DNA of 64,000 bases from positions 145,560,234-145,624,233 of the forward strand of contig CM043958.1 of assembly GCA_014529385.2 (NCBI GenBank), in the 5' to 3' direction. This document shows positions 11,880-24,725 of the stretch, in pieces; within the stretch, counting starts at the first letter, position 1, and each line of letters begins with the position of its first letter. The stretch is from Adiantum capillus-veneris (lineage: Eukaryota; Streptophyta; Polypodiopsida; Polypodiales; Pteridaceae). Position numbers and translations under genes: made by a program. The notes below the pieces were generated by a model. It saw nothing but the letters and a program-made list of their open reading frames with translations. It did no database searches and had not been told where the DNA came from.

Positions 11880-12300
11880 AAACTGTGACAGGATGTTAGC
11901 CCATCGCATCTGCTTTTTCGAAAGCTGTTTAAGCGACGAGAAGTAGCGTAAGCTCTGATGATCCGTAAAGACTGTAAAATCATCTCCGAGTAAATAGTGA
12001 TGCCACTATGTAAGAGCATGAATCATTGCCAATAGCTCTTTCTCATATATCTTTGCGACCAATTCTAGCCGTGAAAACATCCAGCTTTCGTAAGCAATGA
12101 CATGCCTTCTTGCATCAAAACTGCTCGTAGACTACGACCACAAGCTTCACAATGAACTTCGAATGGCTTTTGCAAGTCTGGCAAAGCCAACACTAGTCCA
12201 GTAGTCGATTTTTCTTTGAGCATCTAAAACACAGTCACCTTTGTTGGATCTTGCGTTAAAGGGACTCCTTTTTGCGTTAGTAAATGCAAAGGTGAAGCTA
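11880..12300 (-). pseudogene. Gypsy RT/RNase H fragment
   Basis: Minus-strand reading gives LPDLQKPFEVHCEACGRS, then after a frameshift LLGDDFTVFTDHQSLRYF and KQMRWANILS. These are the hallmark blocks joining reverse transcriptase to RNase H in plant Ty3/gypsy elements (K-P-F-E-V-x-C-x-A-C-G, then the T-D-H-x-S-L acidic motif, then the M-R-W-A segment). At least two frameshifts and several stops are present and no other pol domain adjoins it, so it is an isolated truncated relic. Confidence 0.8.
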
Positions 12301-14039
12301 TCTCTGCAAACATCCGGTTATGATGTACTAAGGGATTTTAGTATTTGAATGTTCCCATAGAACATAAAACCTACAAGTAGAACATGTTGAGGGTACTAAG
12401 AGCATTGTGAACGAAAATATTTTATATCAGTGTAAAAAACCTTGAGTGCCTTCCTCATATAGGAAATGTAACTAGGCCCACCGTAGCTTGCAGATCGCAT
12501 ACGGCATGTAACTTACTCACATGATAAATGAGGGAAATTTATTAAATGCACCCAGATCTACAATCATTAGTATATATGAAGCATCAATTCTACAACACCT
12601 ACATAACTGAAGGTTCATGTTATGGGTGCACATGTAGAAATGCTCTACTAGGTCATGAATTGGCTTCTTTATAGTTGACAGGAAAGTCCAAACTATTGGC
12701 ACACCATATTTAGCAAGAGCAATCCCGATATGCTAGCATGAACCCTAAGACACATAACATATATTTTGTCATCCCTTTCATGTGAGAAATTGCTCCAATG
12801 CTTCTGCTCAGCTTGTTTTTGCTCTACAACAACTCATCTCCTCCTGCTTGAAAGGATGCATTTATGAAGTTAGGCATAGCTTTGGTGCCACATAGGTCAT
12901 ATTTCTTGCAAATTCACACAAATACTCTTAACTCTCCTTGTAACAATCATGATCTATGAAAATGTTGAAAAGGAAAATAGACATACCACATTCCAAAATA
13001 TACACAAGAATTGATGGCCTTGGTGATAGTTGTCATTGATAGTTTCTTCATGATGACATATGAAAATATGACTTTAACATGGTGGTCATCTTTGTTCATG
13101 ATGACATAAGATGCTGATAGACTTCTGAAGTGTACCTAGAAAAGTATATCTCTTAGATGAAGTGTTTTGTCACCCCGACCAAGATGCTCTCAGGGATATC
13201 CAGAAAAAGGTAGACACTTGGATGAAGCTAAGAGAACGTGGAGCATAAAGAAATGCTTATGATATTTTGTTATTCTTTAAAGAGCAGTTAAAGACAAACC
13301 CTAATCTTGTTCAATAACCGCTCATTGAACTTATTCCATCTTTTTATCCGGCTTAAAATATTTTCAAGGTTGCTATCAATTATTGTAAATTATTTTCCAT
13401 CCGAGTTTCTTATTAGAGCCATCCGTTTATAATCGATCGTGATATTGTTCTTAACATGAGTTGAAGTAGATTTGAATCAGTTGACTTCACTCAATCAAGT
13501 TGTCTATTATACAACTTAAGTGTTTCAATGTGGATCAATGGGATGGTTTGGCGTGGTCTTGTTATGATTTATAAACACTTTTGAACCGAAGAGTGCACCA
13601 TGTCCTTTGACTGATTTTTGAATAAAATATGACATAGTTAAATGGTCTCTTCAAGATTAAACCATTTTGGTTAAATCATATTTAACCCAAGGATTATTTA
13701 ACATCACAAATGCACTAATCTCACTAATAAAAAATTGGAAAGCGATCCTTTAAATATATTGAGAAGAACAATACAAAGTCTAAAGGTGACATTACATAGA
13801 AAATGAGTTCATATAAAATAGACAATACAAATTGGGTTTCAGGTTCCAAGTGCTGACTATGCAGGGGGTGGTTTTGTTGTGGAGGCCCCAAAGGTAGCAA
13901 GGGAAAGAGTGGACTGTGGAGCGATTGTTCATGGTATGGTCAACTAGGCATTAGCGATGGTTGTTTAATTGAGGGTGGAATAGATGGCACCATGGACTGG
14001 GGATGTGATGGGTGCAATGTGAATGGCTGTCACTCTGTG
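12301..14039. other. No recognisable genes
   Basis: AT-rich sequence without motifs I recognise on either strand. No terminal repeats were noticed. Confidence 0.5.
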
Positions 14040-15130
14040 TTAAAAATGAAATATCAAATGAAGAGTCGACCCTAACCCACTTGGAAGCACTGCTATGGTA
14101 ATACCTACCATAAACTCATTGTGATCTCCCTTGATGTTGATGCAATGTTGTTGTAGATGCTCACACTTCATCATCAAGCCACCACACCTAGCAAGGCATT
14201 CCCAAAGTGCGTCACCAACCTTCATGAATGTACCCAACAACCACCTGTAGAATATCATGTACATTATTGGCCATTGCAATGACACCTATAGCTTGTAATT
14301 TTAACCATTCCTCAACCTTACCGAGGAAAGAACTTACTCTTCTTCGCACCGGGCCAAAAGGGTGCTCCATGTGGTCTAGAGTCCATGGCGCCCCTGCGAA
14401 TGGTTCTCGGATCATATCACTATTGACATCAAAATCATCATTGTTGGCTATCAAATATTCGACCTGGTGATCTTACAATGGAACAACTAGGATCCCATAA
14501 AATCTACATATGGATATGGTTAGAACAAATGTCTCAACTTGCAACATGCTTCACAATTTTTTAAAAAAACCATATGTATCATAAAACTCATAGAGAAATG
14601 GTTTATAACTTACTGAAACTGTGAAATTGTTGATAACAGCATATGTGCACAAGAACACCAGGAGGAAGATGGTACGAAGATGGAAAAAATTGCACACATG
14701 AGCCTCCGTGATGAGTGCTAGGTGGTCCGCTCAACATTCCACCACAACTACACCATCCAACAATAAGAACTCTGTAGCTAAGGTGAACACACTAGCAGTA
14801 ACCTCGATAAAGAATTGATTCCAATGAGGGATGCCATAAATGCCAACACTAAGTTTGTAGTATGTTGGTAAGTTCATCCACACAAGTCACACCCTTTGAA
14901 GACCCATTTGGCCAAGTTCAAAGACGGACCCCACCAAACGATGGATCACTTTGAGGGTCCTGTGATGCATAAGACCATGTGTAAGAAGATTGAATGAGTG
15001 TCCAATGACATAAGAATAGAAACTAGATACTAAAGCATCGTTAACTCAGGAAAAACTTCTTTTTGGATCCATTTATGAGTTTGGCGATGTGGCCCCGTTG
15101 TAAATGGACTCTGATAGCCGTAAAGGTACT
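14040..15130 (-). pseudogene. Unrecognised broken coding region
   Basis: On the minus strand, long stretches read as plausible protein although interrupted. From about 15050 to 14560 the frame gives segments such as YKLSVGIYGIPHWNQFFIEV and FLLLDGVVVVEC, with only a few stops. From 14454 to 14212 comes APWTLDHMEHPFGPVRRRV with a helical W-L-K-L-Q-A-I-G-V segment, continuing in another frame from 14285 to 14040 (GDALWECLARCGGLMMKCEHL). Composition is that of a globular protein rather than random sequence. I do not recognise the family. It may be a decayed host gene, a DNA transposon gene or another insertion; no terminal repeats or neighbours decide between these. Confidence 0.3.
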
Positions 15131-16318
15131 AAAAGAAAGCTAAAAAAAGCTATCGTACTCGTGCACAAAAAAGCTATACCTCCATTAAGGAAGATTTCAA
15201 AACTGATCCTCCCTCCATTACAAGCAAGTTCATGCTTTCTTCTTCCGCTCGCAAAGAACCATGACTTCTTCTTCCCGCTCTAAAAGATATAGGGGTTGTT
15301 TTACTCTTTCCCTAGCTAGTCTCACCATTACTCTACCAAGGAGGCCAAGCAACAAAATCTGCTGTATTTCCATTTCAAACTCCATTGCTATAGATAGTCA
15401 ATGGAAAGAGAAGACGATACGCAATGGTTCTTAGGTTCTCATCATGTAGCCATGGAGGAAAAGATCCTCTACAACAAATCTATTTTGTTTGTCATGGAAA
15501 GCACGAGTGCTAGATTTCAAAGTGGAGGTTGCGAAGAGTGTGAAGGAGGTTTTAGTTCAACATGTCTACACTCACTCTGATGTGATTGCAAATGGCCGCA
15601 ATGTCTCAATGGAGCATCACCAACGATGCAATTGTAAGTGCTTTCTTAGCCTTCCTTTTGTGGTCTTCCTTTTAGACCTTTCTGGTCTCTTACCCTTTTT
15701 TTTCTTTGAAGAGGTAGATCTGTATTAAAAGAGATAAAAAGGAGGGTTACCCCATAAGCTTTGTAAATGTATAAGGTATGCCCCTCTTGATTCTAAATCA
15801 GTCACTGCTCTCCAAAGTTCTATTCTATGGAAGCAGTGAAGGTTATGTATTCGTGAATTGTATTCAGTTGTTAGACTTAGTAGTCTCTTACTTTTGGTTA
15901 TTGCACTTGCATATGTCTTTCCCTCTTTGTACAAGGAATGTGAGCAAGTGGAGTGTATTATAGGGATTTTATCTATATCACATTGATGTTTTATAGTATG
16001 TTGGAAGATCTAGCAAGAGCCTAGTAGATGAGGGCATCATCAACTATGAGCACTTCTACTCAACCAGAGAAATAAAAAAGGTACCTTGGTTAAGCTCCCT
16101 CTCCCAACCAATTGGAACTCCGTGGAATGGCCAATCCCAAACATGACAATGAGTGAAGCTCTCCGGAGAAGCTATTTAGGGATGTGTAGAGCTCCCTCCA
16201 AAATTCTGTACCCACCAAATTGGTGACGATTGCTCATTTTTGTCCTATAAGTTTGTTTGTGGAGGATTTTCATACCCGCCACATACATGTCGCAAAGACT
16301 ATGCTAATATGTAAATCT

Positions 16319-16609
16319 CTAGATTCTTGCTTCTATGACAAGTTTCTTGATAGAGGGTGGTATGTTAAAGAGATGGATGGCATACATTGCAAGATTGCAA
16401 TGGACACTTTGGTCGCCAAGTAAATGATCAACACACAATAACTTCTCATCTCTTTTTGGTAAAAGTGCTTTCAGTTTGTGCCTATTGATCAAGATTCGAC
16501 AGGCTTGGATAACAACGCTATCATAGATGTGGAGGTGGTGGAGAAAGAGCTCAACCTTGTGACAATGATCACAATAAGGGAACAATGTAGCTTTCTTTAA
16601 CTCCGGCAT
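16319..16609 (-). other. Unrecognised open frame
   Basis: A 96-codon minus-strand frame includes LFPYCDHCHKVELFLHHLHI. The C-x-x-C-H-x-x-x-x-x-x-H-H spacing could bind metal but matches no family I can name. It lies 1.2 kb upstream of the unrecognised region at 14.0-15.1 kb on the same strand and could belong to it. Weakly supported. Confidence 0.15.
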
Positions 16610-16896
16610 GACATAGTGGAGGAGACTTCGGACAACGAGCCCTCACAACTCTATTTCTTACTAGGTGGACGCAAAGTAATGCAACGAAGGAAAAAAGAGA
16701 TTTTTTGTACAGAGCTAAGTGGCCGAGTTCAAAGTGCCAATGTAGCTTGGATGAATTCAATTAGGTTGTAACTTTTCCTTCAATTGAAATATGTATTGAT
16801 GAATTCCATTGTAACGTTTCTTTCATTTGAAATCTTCTATTTCAACAGTGAGATGATTTTGACCATGTGGTTGTATTTTTTTTTAAATGGTAAGAT

Positions 16897-16898
<2 letters not shown>

Positions 16899-16979
<81 letters not shown>
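16899..16979. repeat. Compound (CT)n(CA)n microsatellite
   Basis: About 20 CT units run directly into about 20 CA units. The same compound form occurs at 24124-24242 and 56490-56574. Confidence 0.95.
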
Positions 16980-16980
<1 letters not shown>

Positions 16981-17904
16981 CATTGGCACCACATTGACAG
17001 GTATGAAGAATCATATTAATGTACATAGTTAGCATTTTGAAGAGTATTTGTAAGTACAATTCAGATACAGTCAATGGGTTGTAATACAAGTTCTACAGAT
17101 ACGGGATCAAAATGTCCTCTAGGTAGAAGTCATGCTCATGCCCTTTAAAGGAGGGTGAGGAGAGTGTAATGGAAATGGCCTATGAAGTTTGAGAATAGTG
17201 GAATTAAGAAAATTAGAGTGAGCATTTTTGTGAGATTACTTTGAGAACTTGAAGAGTGAACTTAATTGATGGTAGCAACATAAACATTGTATTTAATTAA
17301 CTTGGCATGAACAATAGTTTTGCAAGAGAGAGAGTATTAGAGAACATGACAATATATGAGGACCGGATTTACTTGGAGCCGGTCCCCCCCTCCAAAAGGC
17401 GTTTGTATTATAGATTTTCCCATCAAGAGAGGCTTTGTTACAATACAATCTTTGTGTTCCTTGTGACCTTGGTGATGCTATGAAGATGGAAAGCTTCATG
17501 CATCACGAGCTTAACATAAACTTTGCAAAAAGTATTAACTATCCCAAGCCTCAGTCCCAAGGCCTCAAACACCTCCGAAGGTGGAGAGAGCTAGCGAGGA
17601 ATGAGGGTGGGGAAGAGGAAGAAGAAACATTCCATACGAGCAAAAAATAGTTTTTCACTTATCATCACTCTTCTTGCTTAGCATAGCATAATAGCATAGT
17701 AATGAAGATCAAGAAGATGGCAAGCTTAAGCATTGAAGCATGGCTCTTGGTTGGATTTGCATTCCATAGCCAAGAGTGTTGGTGTAGGCTCTCCACTTCT
17801 CAACAAACTTGGAGAAGGAGATGGAGCTCTTGCATTTTGCACTCCATACAATGAGAGAATGTGTATGTGTCTGTGGAGAGTATAGCCCCTCTCATGCTTG
17901 GTAC

Positions 17905-17908
<4 letters not shown>

Positions 17909-17978
<70 letters not shown>
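17909..17978. repeat. (CT)n microsatellite
   Basis: About 35 uninterrupted CT units. Confidence 0.95.
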
Positions 17979-17980
<2 letters not shown>

Positions 17981-18109
17981 ATTATTTTATTATTTCATTT
18001 GGACATGTGTCCTCGTTTTTTTCTTTGAGAGAAAGAACTTAATTATTTATTTTTATGCACCTAAATTCTCATTGGACCGCTTTAAAACCTAAACAATACC
18101 ATTCAAGCA

Positions 18110-18735
18110 CAGCATCAAGGCCACATAAGGAGGATCATTTAAACATGTGTCTTTTATACTTATTAAATCATTTGGTTGAATTAATACTTCAAGGACTTAG
18201 TCAATCAAGCAAACATATGTCTTTTATGCTTCTTAAGTCATTTGTTTTGAATTGAATACTTCAAGCCTTAGTCAATCAAGCATGGACATTCATGCCTCTT
18301 GAGAATTTATCTTTGAATTTTACATTTCAAAAACCTTAGTCATTTAAGCATAAAAATCACCTCAAGCTTTGGGCAAGGTTCCCACAACTACTTTAAGCGT
18401 CTTAGCACCTCATGCTTGGGTATGATTCCCACCTCGAGGTTAGCCCTAGCTTGCGTAAGGTAAAATGACTTTTTAACACTAACTTTGGAGGTCTTTAATG
18501 AAGCTAACCCTAAGGTCTTTTAAGCTCAATTAGATGCACGTTGCTCTTTGATAGACTACCTCCATTTGGACCCCCTTTTGAGATGTAACCATCTCTCCTC
18601 TTGGTCCCTTGCTGAGGTAAATCTAGAAGCACTTATTGCACATTGCTCTTTGGTAGACCGTCTCCTTTTGGACCACTATTGAGATGCTCCCATTTCTCCT
18701 TTCGGTCCCCTGTTGAGATAGGTCTAGAAGCACAT
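18110..18735. repeat. Two families of diverged tandem repeats
   Basis: 18140-18340 holds about three diverged copies of a unit of roughly 70 bp built around ATGTGTCTTTTA...CTTAGTCAATCAAGC. 18536-18735 holds two copies of a unit of roughly 115 bp (GCACGTTGCTCTTTGATAGA versus GCACATTGCTCTTTGGTAGA, each followed by a GGTCTAGAAGCAC-like end). They lie just downstream of the minus-strand gypsy element and may be part of its LTR. Confidence 0.6.
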
Positions 18736-19329
18736 AAATATATACTAACTCTTGTTCCCCTTTTATCTTCTCATATTAAGTGATCAGTTTAATATGAGAA
18801 AATCATTTGGTAAAGTTAGATATTATATTTATGACATTATCTCTCTCTTGAAATCATAGTCGTCCTTGACTGTGAGGTAGAGAAGATAAAGCCTAGTCAT
18901 TAGTCCATGTTTCTTAGTGGGTAGAGGATCCCTTTTTACCCTACGACATCATTCCAGAATGGATGACTAATCCATTTGGTGCTTGAGAGACTTAGCTGCC
19001 TCAAGCATGTCTGCTCTTTAGTCCATATCATACGTCCAAAGTAGAGTGACAAGTTCTACTTGGTGTTTGGGAGACGTCGTCACCACAAACATGATCTTAA
19101 GCATGCATACTTCTTAAATTTTGTGCACAATAAAAGAAAGAGAATGAGTCTTATAAGACAAAAATGTTGTTCATTTAAAAATTTTATTTTCATTTGCTTA
19201 CTCTAGTTTAGCATTGTAAGCATTGACAAGGTTCATATTATCCTAAAGCTAGGTTCCTTATCCATCTAGCATCTTTAAAAGAATGATTTTTAAACTTCAC
19301 AAGATATCATTGGATAAACTTACCCTTTC

Positions 19330-20510
19330 TTAGTACCTTGTCTTCGTGTGTCGAAGAATTGATTCAGGCTGCAACACCTCTTCTCGATCTTCAATCTCTA
19401 GCGGGTCTTCCATTATTGGTTCTTTTTGTGGCTCTCCTTTGTAAGGCTTGAGTAGGCTCACATGGTTAACATTGTGAATGAGCCAATGGTTGGGCAACTT
19501 TAATTGATAAGCCATCTCATTGATTGGCTTAAGAATTTAAAAAGGACCATAGTATCTTTTTGCTAGTTTAGCATAATACTCTTGGTGGCCCGTAAGAATC
19601 TTACCCGTAGTATGCCTTAGATGAGTCTTGAGAAACTTTAGCAAGACCCAATCATTTTTCTTAAAGGCTAAGGCTCTTATGTGCTTATTAGCAGCAACCC
19701 TTTTTGCCTTTGCTGTAAGATGGATATAACTCTTTTTACTCTTTGGAAAAGATTCTTGTCTCGGCTATATTCATATGCAGCAAATATCTTCCCATATACC
19801 TTAAGTAGTAGGGGACTTTTGGATCTTCCCTCTTTAACCTCGAAAGGTGCTTTCCCAATAGAAGTATGTACAATGTCATTGTACGCATACTCTATAAGAG
19901 GTAGGTACTTCTCTCATTGAGAACGTTGATCTACTTCTATGACATAGGCTTTTAGTAGATTCAAGAATCGTTAAATTATTTATTTCACTTTGGTCATTCG
20001 TTTGTGGATGATAGGAGGCCAAAAGAGAAATTTAATCTACTTCCTAGATTTTCAAAGAGACCCTTCTAGAACTTACTGGTCATTCCAGGATCTTTGTCCG
20101 ACACTATAGATGTTGGCAAGCCATGATACTTGAAAAATTTGAGATCTAGAGAGGGTTATCGTTTGATGTGCCTTAATAGTCTTTTTTACAGGCATAGAGT
20201 GTGTTTCTTTGCTAAGCCTGTCGACTAAAACAATCCGATTTGCTTCCCTCGATCAAATTTCAATTTTTGGTACACCATGCATTTTGAAACATACTCTTGT
20301 ATGTTTAATTTTCATAATAGACCAGCAGAAATACATTTCTACTCCTTGAAGAGTAGATTATGGAATCCTTCTTTGCCCCATATAAGGAGAAGCATAGGAT
20401 TCATACATGACTTTCTTATTGTATGGGTGAATAACACATAGTCTATTGTCGTTTGGAAGATAACCATCCTTCAAGGTGAATGGTTCTTTTTTTTCCCCCT
20501 AATGCAAAGG
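19330..20510 (-). pseudogene. Gypsy integrase remnant
   Basis: The C-terminal end reads MAYQLKLPNHWLIHNVNHVS and LLKPYKGEP, the conserved tail of plant gypsy integrases just before the chromo-like region. Upstream come YYGPF, the LKTHLRHTTGKILTG-type linker, and EYAYNDIVHTSIGKAPFEV, which is the canonical A-x-Y-N-x-x-x-H-x-S-x-x-x-x-P-F-x-V block of the catalytic core end. The catalytic D and E blocks further upstream (20.0-20.5 kb) are too decayed to read with certainty. The protein would insert the cDNA into the genome; this copy cannot. Confidence 0.8.
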
Positions 20511-20520
20511 TTGTATTTAC

Positions 20521-21560
20521 CTACTTAAAGTCTTGGTCAATAGCATACTCATCTATCATAAAAGATAGATCATTGTGAGTTACTATAGATACCCTTGGCC
20601 GTTGTGAAAGTGCATCGACCACTTGATTGTGCTTGCCAACAATGTGAGCAATATGAAATTTAAGTTGCAAAAGAAAATTTGCCCACCTCATTTTTTTGTC
20701 GGAGAGCTTGGTTTGCGTCATGAAGTTCTTGAGGCTTTGTTATCCATTCGTAGGATGAATGGAGTCCCTAAGAGATAGTGTTTCCACGTGTTTAGGGCAT
20801 ATAGAATAGCTAGTAGCTCTTTTTTGTAAAACTGCTCCAAGGCAATCACCACAAGCATCACATTGGACCTCAAATGGCTTTGAGAGATCCGGAAACATAA
20901 GGATTGGTTGAGAGGTAAGCTTCTCTTTGAGCTTGTCAAAAGAATTTTGTTCTTTAGCAGTCCATGAGTACTTAACATTCTTCCTTGTTAAGTCATGCAA
21001 TGGTCTTGCTATTTAAGAGAATTTTGCTATGAAGTGTCTATAGTATGCACACATATCAATAAAGCTTCTTAGCTCATGTAAATTCCTTGGATTATGCCAT
21101 GCTTTTATTACCTCCAACTTTGATGGATTCATAAATATATATACTATCTTGATAGATAATGTGACCTAAATATTGAATCTCTTGTAGGAAAATTTCACTT
21201 TTCTTTTGATTAATGAAAAGTGTATTCTCTCTCACAACTTAAAGATTACCTAAAGGTGTCACTTGTACTCCTCAAGAGAATTTGAGTGGCCAAAAGTTTT
21301 TTGTCCATCGTAAGTTTGAATGCAGCTAGAGCATTTGTCAATGATCGTATTTAGTGCTCTAAAGTCGACACACGTGATATGTGTCATCTTTCTTTTGCAC
21401 TAAAAGTACTGGTGAACAAAATAGGGAGGAGCTACACCTCACCATCCCTTTTTCCACCAATTCATGCAATTGCCTCATGATCTCCTTGTGAAACTCAATA
21501 AGGAGGTTTATTAGGAGGTGAATTTCCTAGTAGAAGCTCTATTGCATGGTCTCATCATCC
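20521..21560 (-). pseudogene. Gypsy reverse transcriptase-RNase H remnant
   Basis: 20521-20721 gives KKMRWANFLLQLKFHIAHIV and GKHNQVVDALSQRP, the conserved RNase H end. 20740-20978 gives the connection block SKPFEVQCDACGDCLGAVLQ and, in another frame, YALNTWKHYLLG. Further right, reverse transcriptase blocks (CVDFRALN-like, LGHII-like) survive only as scattered pieces between stops. The domains would copy element RNA into DNA and remove the template. Several frameshifts make it inactive. Confidence 0.8.
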
Positions 21561-22002
21561 CCTCGTTTTGGAGGTAGCTCACTAGGGATGTCATCATTGA
21601 AAACATCTTGGAATCCATTTAGGAAATTAGACAACTCTAATTCCTCTTGATTCCCTTTATTGCTACTTGTGAAAACATTAGAATCATTTATAGATTCTCT
21701 TAAAAAAATCATATATTTAAAAATAGAGAGCTTTTCATTGACTTATCAAAAGCAAGCATATTTACCAGGGATATGGTGTTCCCCGACTCGTTAGCATATT
21801 TGTACATGCTCTTTTTCCTATAGTAGGTGAAGTAGATTCTCCTTTCAAGGAGCTTCATGTTGGCAGCCATGCTATTGAACCATGGTGCCCCTAGGATAGC
21901 ATCCTCATGTTGGAGAGGAGAGATTTAAAAAAAGTGTTCTTTGTCGATGTAGCTTTGGTCATGAAGCCTCAACGTCCCAATCAAGGGAGTAACGGAGGCT
22001 TG

Positions 22003-22308
22003 CTATCCCTTGAAAGCTGTGTCAGCAATATCAGTATCTCCCATCTCAAAAGCTTGAATGCCCAACTTGGTGGCCAACTCCGTTGATGTGAAGTTGTGAG
22101 TAGAGCCAGGGTCAAACAAGATGAAGGCATCATGCTCCCTTACTTTCCCCCAAGCATAGGAGAGGAATGAGCCTTTGCAATGAGTATCCTCTTTTGAAGC
22201 TTCAACCATGGAAGCTCTAGGAGTGTCATTGCAAACATTTCTTTTGGGGCAAGAACGATAACCATGTCCGAGGCTCTTGTGTCTCCATTGTAGAGTGGTC
22301 CATAGCAA
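22003..22308 (-). pseudogene. Gypsy zinc knuckle and aspartic protease remnant
   Basis: The frame contains GHGYRSCPKRN, the end of a CCHC zinc knuckle, followed by an acidic linker and AFILFDPGSTHNFTSTELA. The last block is the retroviral-type aspartic protease active-site region; here the usual D-S/T-G is D-P-G, a variant that would be expected to weaken catalysis if it is not a sequence change of this copy alone. It sits directly upstream of reverse transcriptase, as expected for gypsy. Confidence 0.75.
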
Positions 22309-22333
22309 ATGAATTAGCTTCTACTGTGGTATG

Positions 22334-22777
22334 CTATGTTTGAGGCTCAGGCATTGTTGAATGTTGATGATTTTCAGGCTCTATCGATGGAATAGTGCAG
22401 GACTCTGCTTGAGGGTTGGGAGTTTCTTCCTCAGCCCCTCCCTCTGCATTAGCTTCTTCCTTTTCAACCCCTTCATTTGCAAGGAGTTTCAATATTAATT
22501 TCTTCCTCAGCCACTCCATGTGCATGATCCAGCCCCTTGGCGCTCGCATTGCCCTTCTCCTCATCATGCATCTCTTCCCTCTCAACCGCTCCTCTGCATG
22601 ATTACTGTTCTCCTCAGTCCTTCCCTGTGACTGGTCTATCACCTCCTCTTCCTCTTGTCCCTTCTCAAGTGATTCTACAAAATTTGAGAACTTGTGGAGG
22701 TCCGTTTTCTTGTGTCCCTCACTTGTCATTGTTATCTCTACAATATGGTCATCCAACACGGTGTCTTCTTCATCCAT
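22334..22777 (-). pseudogene. Charged region upstream of gypsy protease, probably gag end
   Basis: A 147-codon minus-strand frame, strongly acidic and basic by turns (runs of E and K/R), lies 25 bp upstream of the zinc knuckle and protease frame. Position suggests the C-terminal part or linker of Gag, but no capsid motif is visible. Confidence 0.35.
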
Positions 22778-23593
22778 ACTTATATGATGTGAAATAGAAA
22801 GAAAATGCTTGATAAGAGTAGCTTGGTATCGATGCTAATTGCATATTGTGTACTCCTCCAATGCACTCTACCACTAAAAAATGAAACAAAAAAGGAATTG
22901 AGAGAGATTTTTATTTCAACAATCACCATGTATAGTGATACTTTGCAAAATGCCTACCTTCAACATGAATGGCTCTAGTGCAAAGAAGCCCTACACTATG
23001 TACTCAACATGTAGGAGGCATCTCCATCCACACAAGTTGGCATCCGTTTGTTTTGGAACTGTGACTTAATTTATGTTCGCCTTGTACAATTCAAATGTTT
23101 CACACAACTTACCATATGCATGCAACAGTCTTTTTATGCAGCTACAAGCAGAAAAAATTGGTATTAAATTGAAATAATCATTGCATGCACACCTTATGCA
23201 CATCAATCTAAATTCAAAACTTGAATACTCATAGTCTTAATTCTAGATGGGTTCCTCGAATTGAGTTGAGAGTCCAGACAAGCAATCCAAACCAAGCTCC
23301 CCTGGTGGTTGCTCTCTTATGAAAAAATTATCGCTCTGACTGGTGGCAGCATCGGACAATGGGCAAACCACTTCTCTGATGTGCCTTGAGGGGTGTTTTT
23401 CATACTGAGAAGGATAGAAAATTGAGGATCCATGATTTATATTTTCGGCTGACTTTGTTCAAGAAGTTGGCTCTTGATCAAACTACAAAACAGTTAGTGG
23501 AAGTTATTCTCTAATCTAAAGCCTAAAGCCAAGTATGTTGAAGCTAGTGAATGAGTCTTACTTTAGGCATATATAGAAAATTGAATATGCTAT

Positions 23594-24105
23594 TTAAGCA
23601 TTTGGATCCTGCAATATATTAATATCAAAAGAATAAATTGCAAGTCTCCTTGAACCATCTGTTAGTGGTATGTCTGCTATCAGTCCATCTTTCATTGATG
23701 ATAAAATTTCATTGTTGCTCACATTGATTTCATGCGTTACTGTGACGTAGCTTTTAATACCTTCTTCAATAGCAGCTTTACTTTTTCTCTCTCTTTTAGT
23801 TTCTTCCTCTCGAGACTTTGCACACAAGTTTTCTTGCTCAACTTTGGCCCTGGTATTGACATCATGGGTGACCTAACCAGCCTCTGAAAGGGAAGCTTTG
23901 GTACAATAAGTTCAATGCATTTATGAGCCTTCCTAATTTCCTTGAACAACTTTAGGTTTCTTTGTACCCTCTTCCTCCTTAGAGCCTTCAAAATATTCAT
24001 AGGCTTTCTAGGTCTCTTCTTCTTGCTTGCCAACTTGCCCCATGCTTTAGCAGCTAAACTTGGACCGTTGCCAACCTTCTTAGCAGTCGCCTTTGTTCTT
24101 GCCAT
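23594..24105 (-). pseudogene. Histone H3-like ORF, divergent and frameshifted
   Basis: The minus-strand frame from 24105 starts MARTKATAKK, matching the MARTK-T-A start of histone H3, runs through a lysine-rich tail, and then has KLFKEIRKAHKCIELIVPK followed by LPFQRLVR. This is the H3 alpha-N and alpha-1 region (canonical [25 protein letters not shown]). After LVR the frame departs from H3. An overlapping frame (23827-23594) starting near THDVNTRAKVEQENLC continues with an A-A-I-E-E-G-I-K-S-Y-V stretch that weakly recalls the alpha-2 helix. The classical K9/S10 (ARKS) and K27 contexts are missing and the C-terminal histone fold is not recognisable. It may be a decayed or captured H3, or a very divergent variant. 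A (CT)n(GT)n tract begins about 20 bp upstream of the start codon. Confidence 0.5.
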
Positions 24106-24119
24106 TGCCCTATAAGAAT

Positions 24120-24245
<126 letters not shown>

Positions 24246-24338
24246 GGCTGAAACTAATATTGCACTACTACGCGCGAGGATGCTTTAAGAATAAGATATG
24301 TAGCACCCACGTGCCGTTAGTAGAGAACTCTCAAGGGC

Positions 24339-24341
<3 letters not shown>

Positions 24342-24387
<46 letters not shown>

Positions 24388-24666
24388 GCCTAATATTGCA
24401 CTACGACATGCGAGGGCACTTCGAGAATAAACTATATAGCCTCTAGCACGCCGTTGGAAGAAAAATGATCCCTAGGTTCAATAAAATGGCCTATACGTAT
24501 GTCGAAGCATGAAACTAGGTAAATAGAGACAAATAAATAGGTAGCAATCTATTAAGACAAAAGAGTACCTACTACCTTGCTTTGCTTGAAAAAAAAAGAA
24601 TCTGTGTCTCTGTTTATTCTAGATGGGAATCTTTACCAGTAGTGTTGATCTCTTTCTCTCTCGGAC

Positions 24667-24725
<59 letters not shown>

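Larger units (their letters stand above)
19330..22777 (-). mobile_element. Minus-strand Ty3/gypsy retrotransposon remnant
   Basis: Reading leftward on the minus strand the order is charged gag-like region (22.8-22.3 kb), zinc-knuckle remnant and aspartic protease (22.3-22.0), reverse transcriptase (about 21.6-21.0), RNase H (20.98-20.52) and integrase with its C-terminal tail (20.5-19.33). This PR-RT-RH-IN order is diagnostic of Ty3/gypsy. Every domain carries stops or frameshifts. I could not identify flanking LTRs with confidence. Confidence 0.85.

Noticed and set aside
24258-24415. Repeated AATATTGCACTAC...GCGAGG as a CRISPR-like or regulatory array
   Set aside because: Only two copies, in a plant genome and tied to microsatellite duplication.
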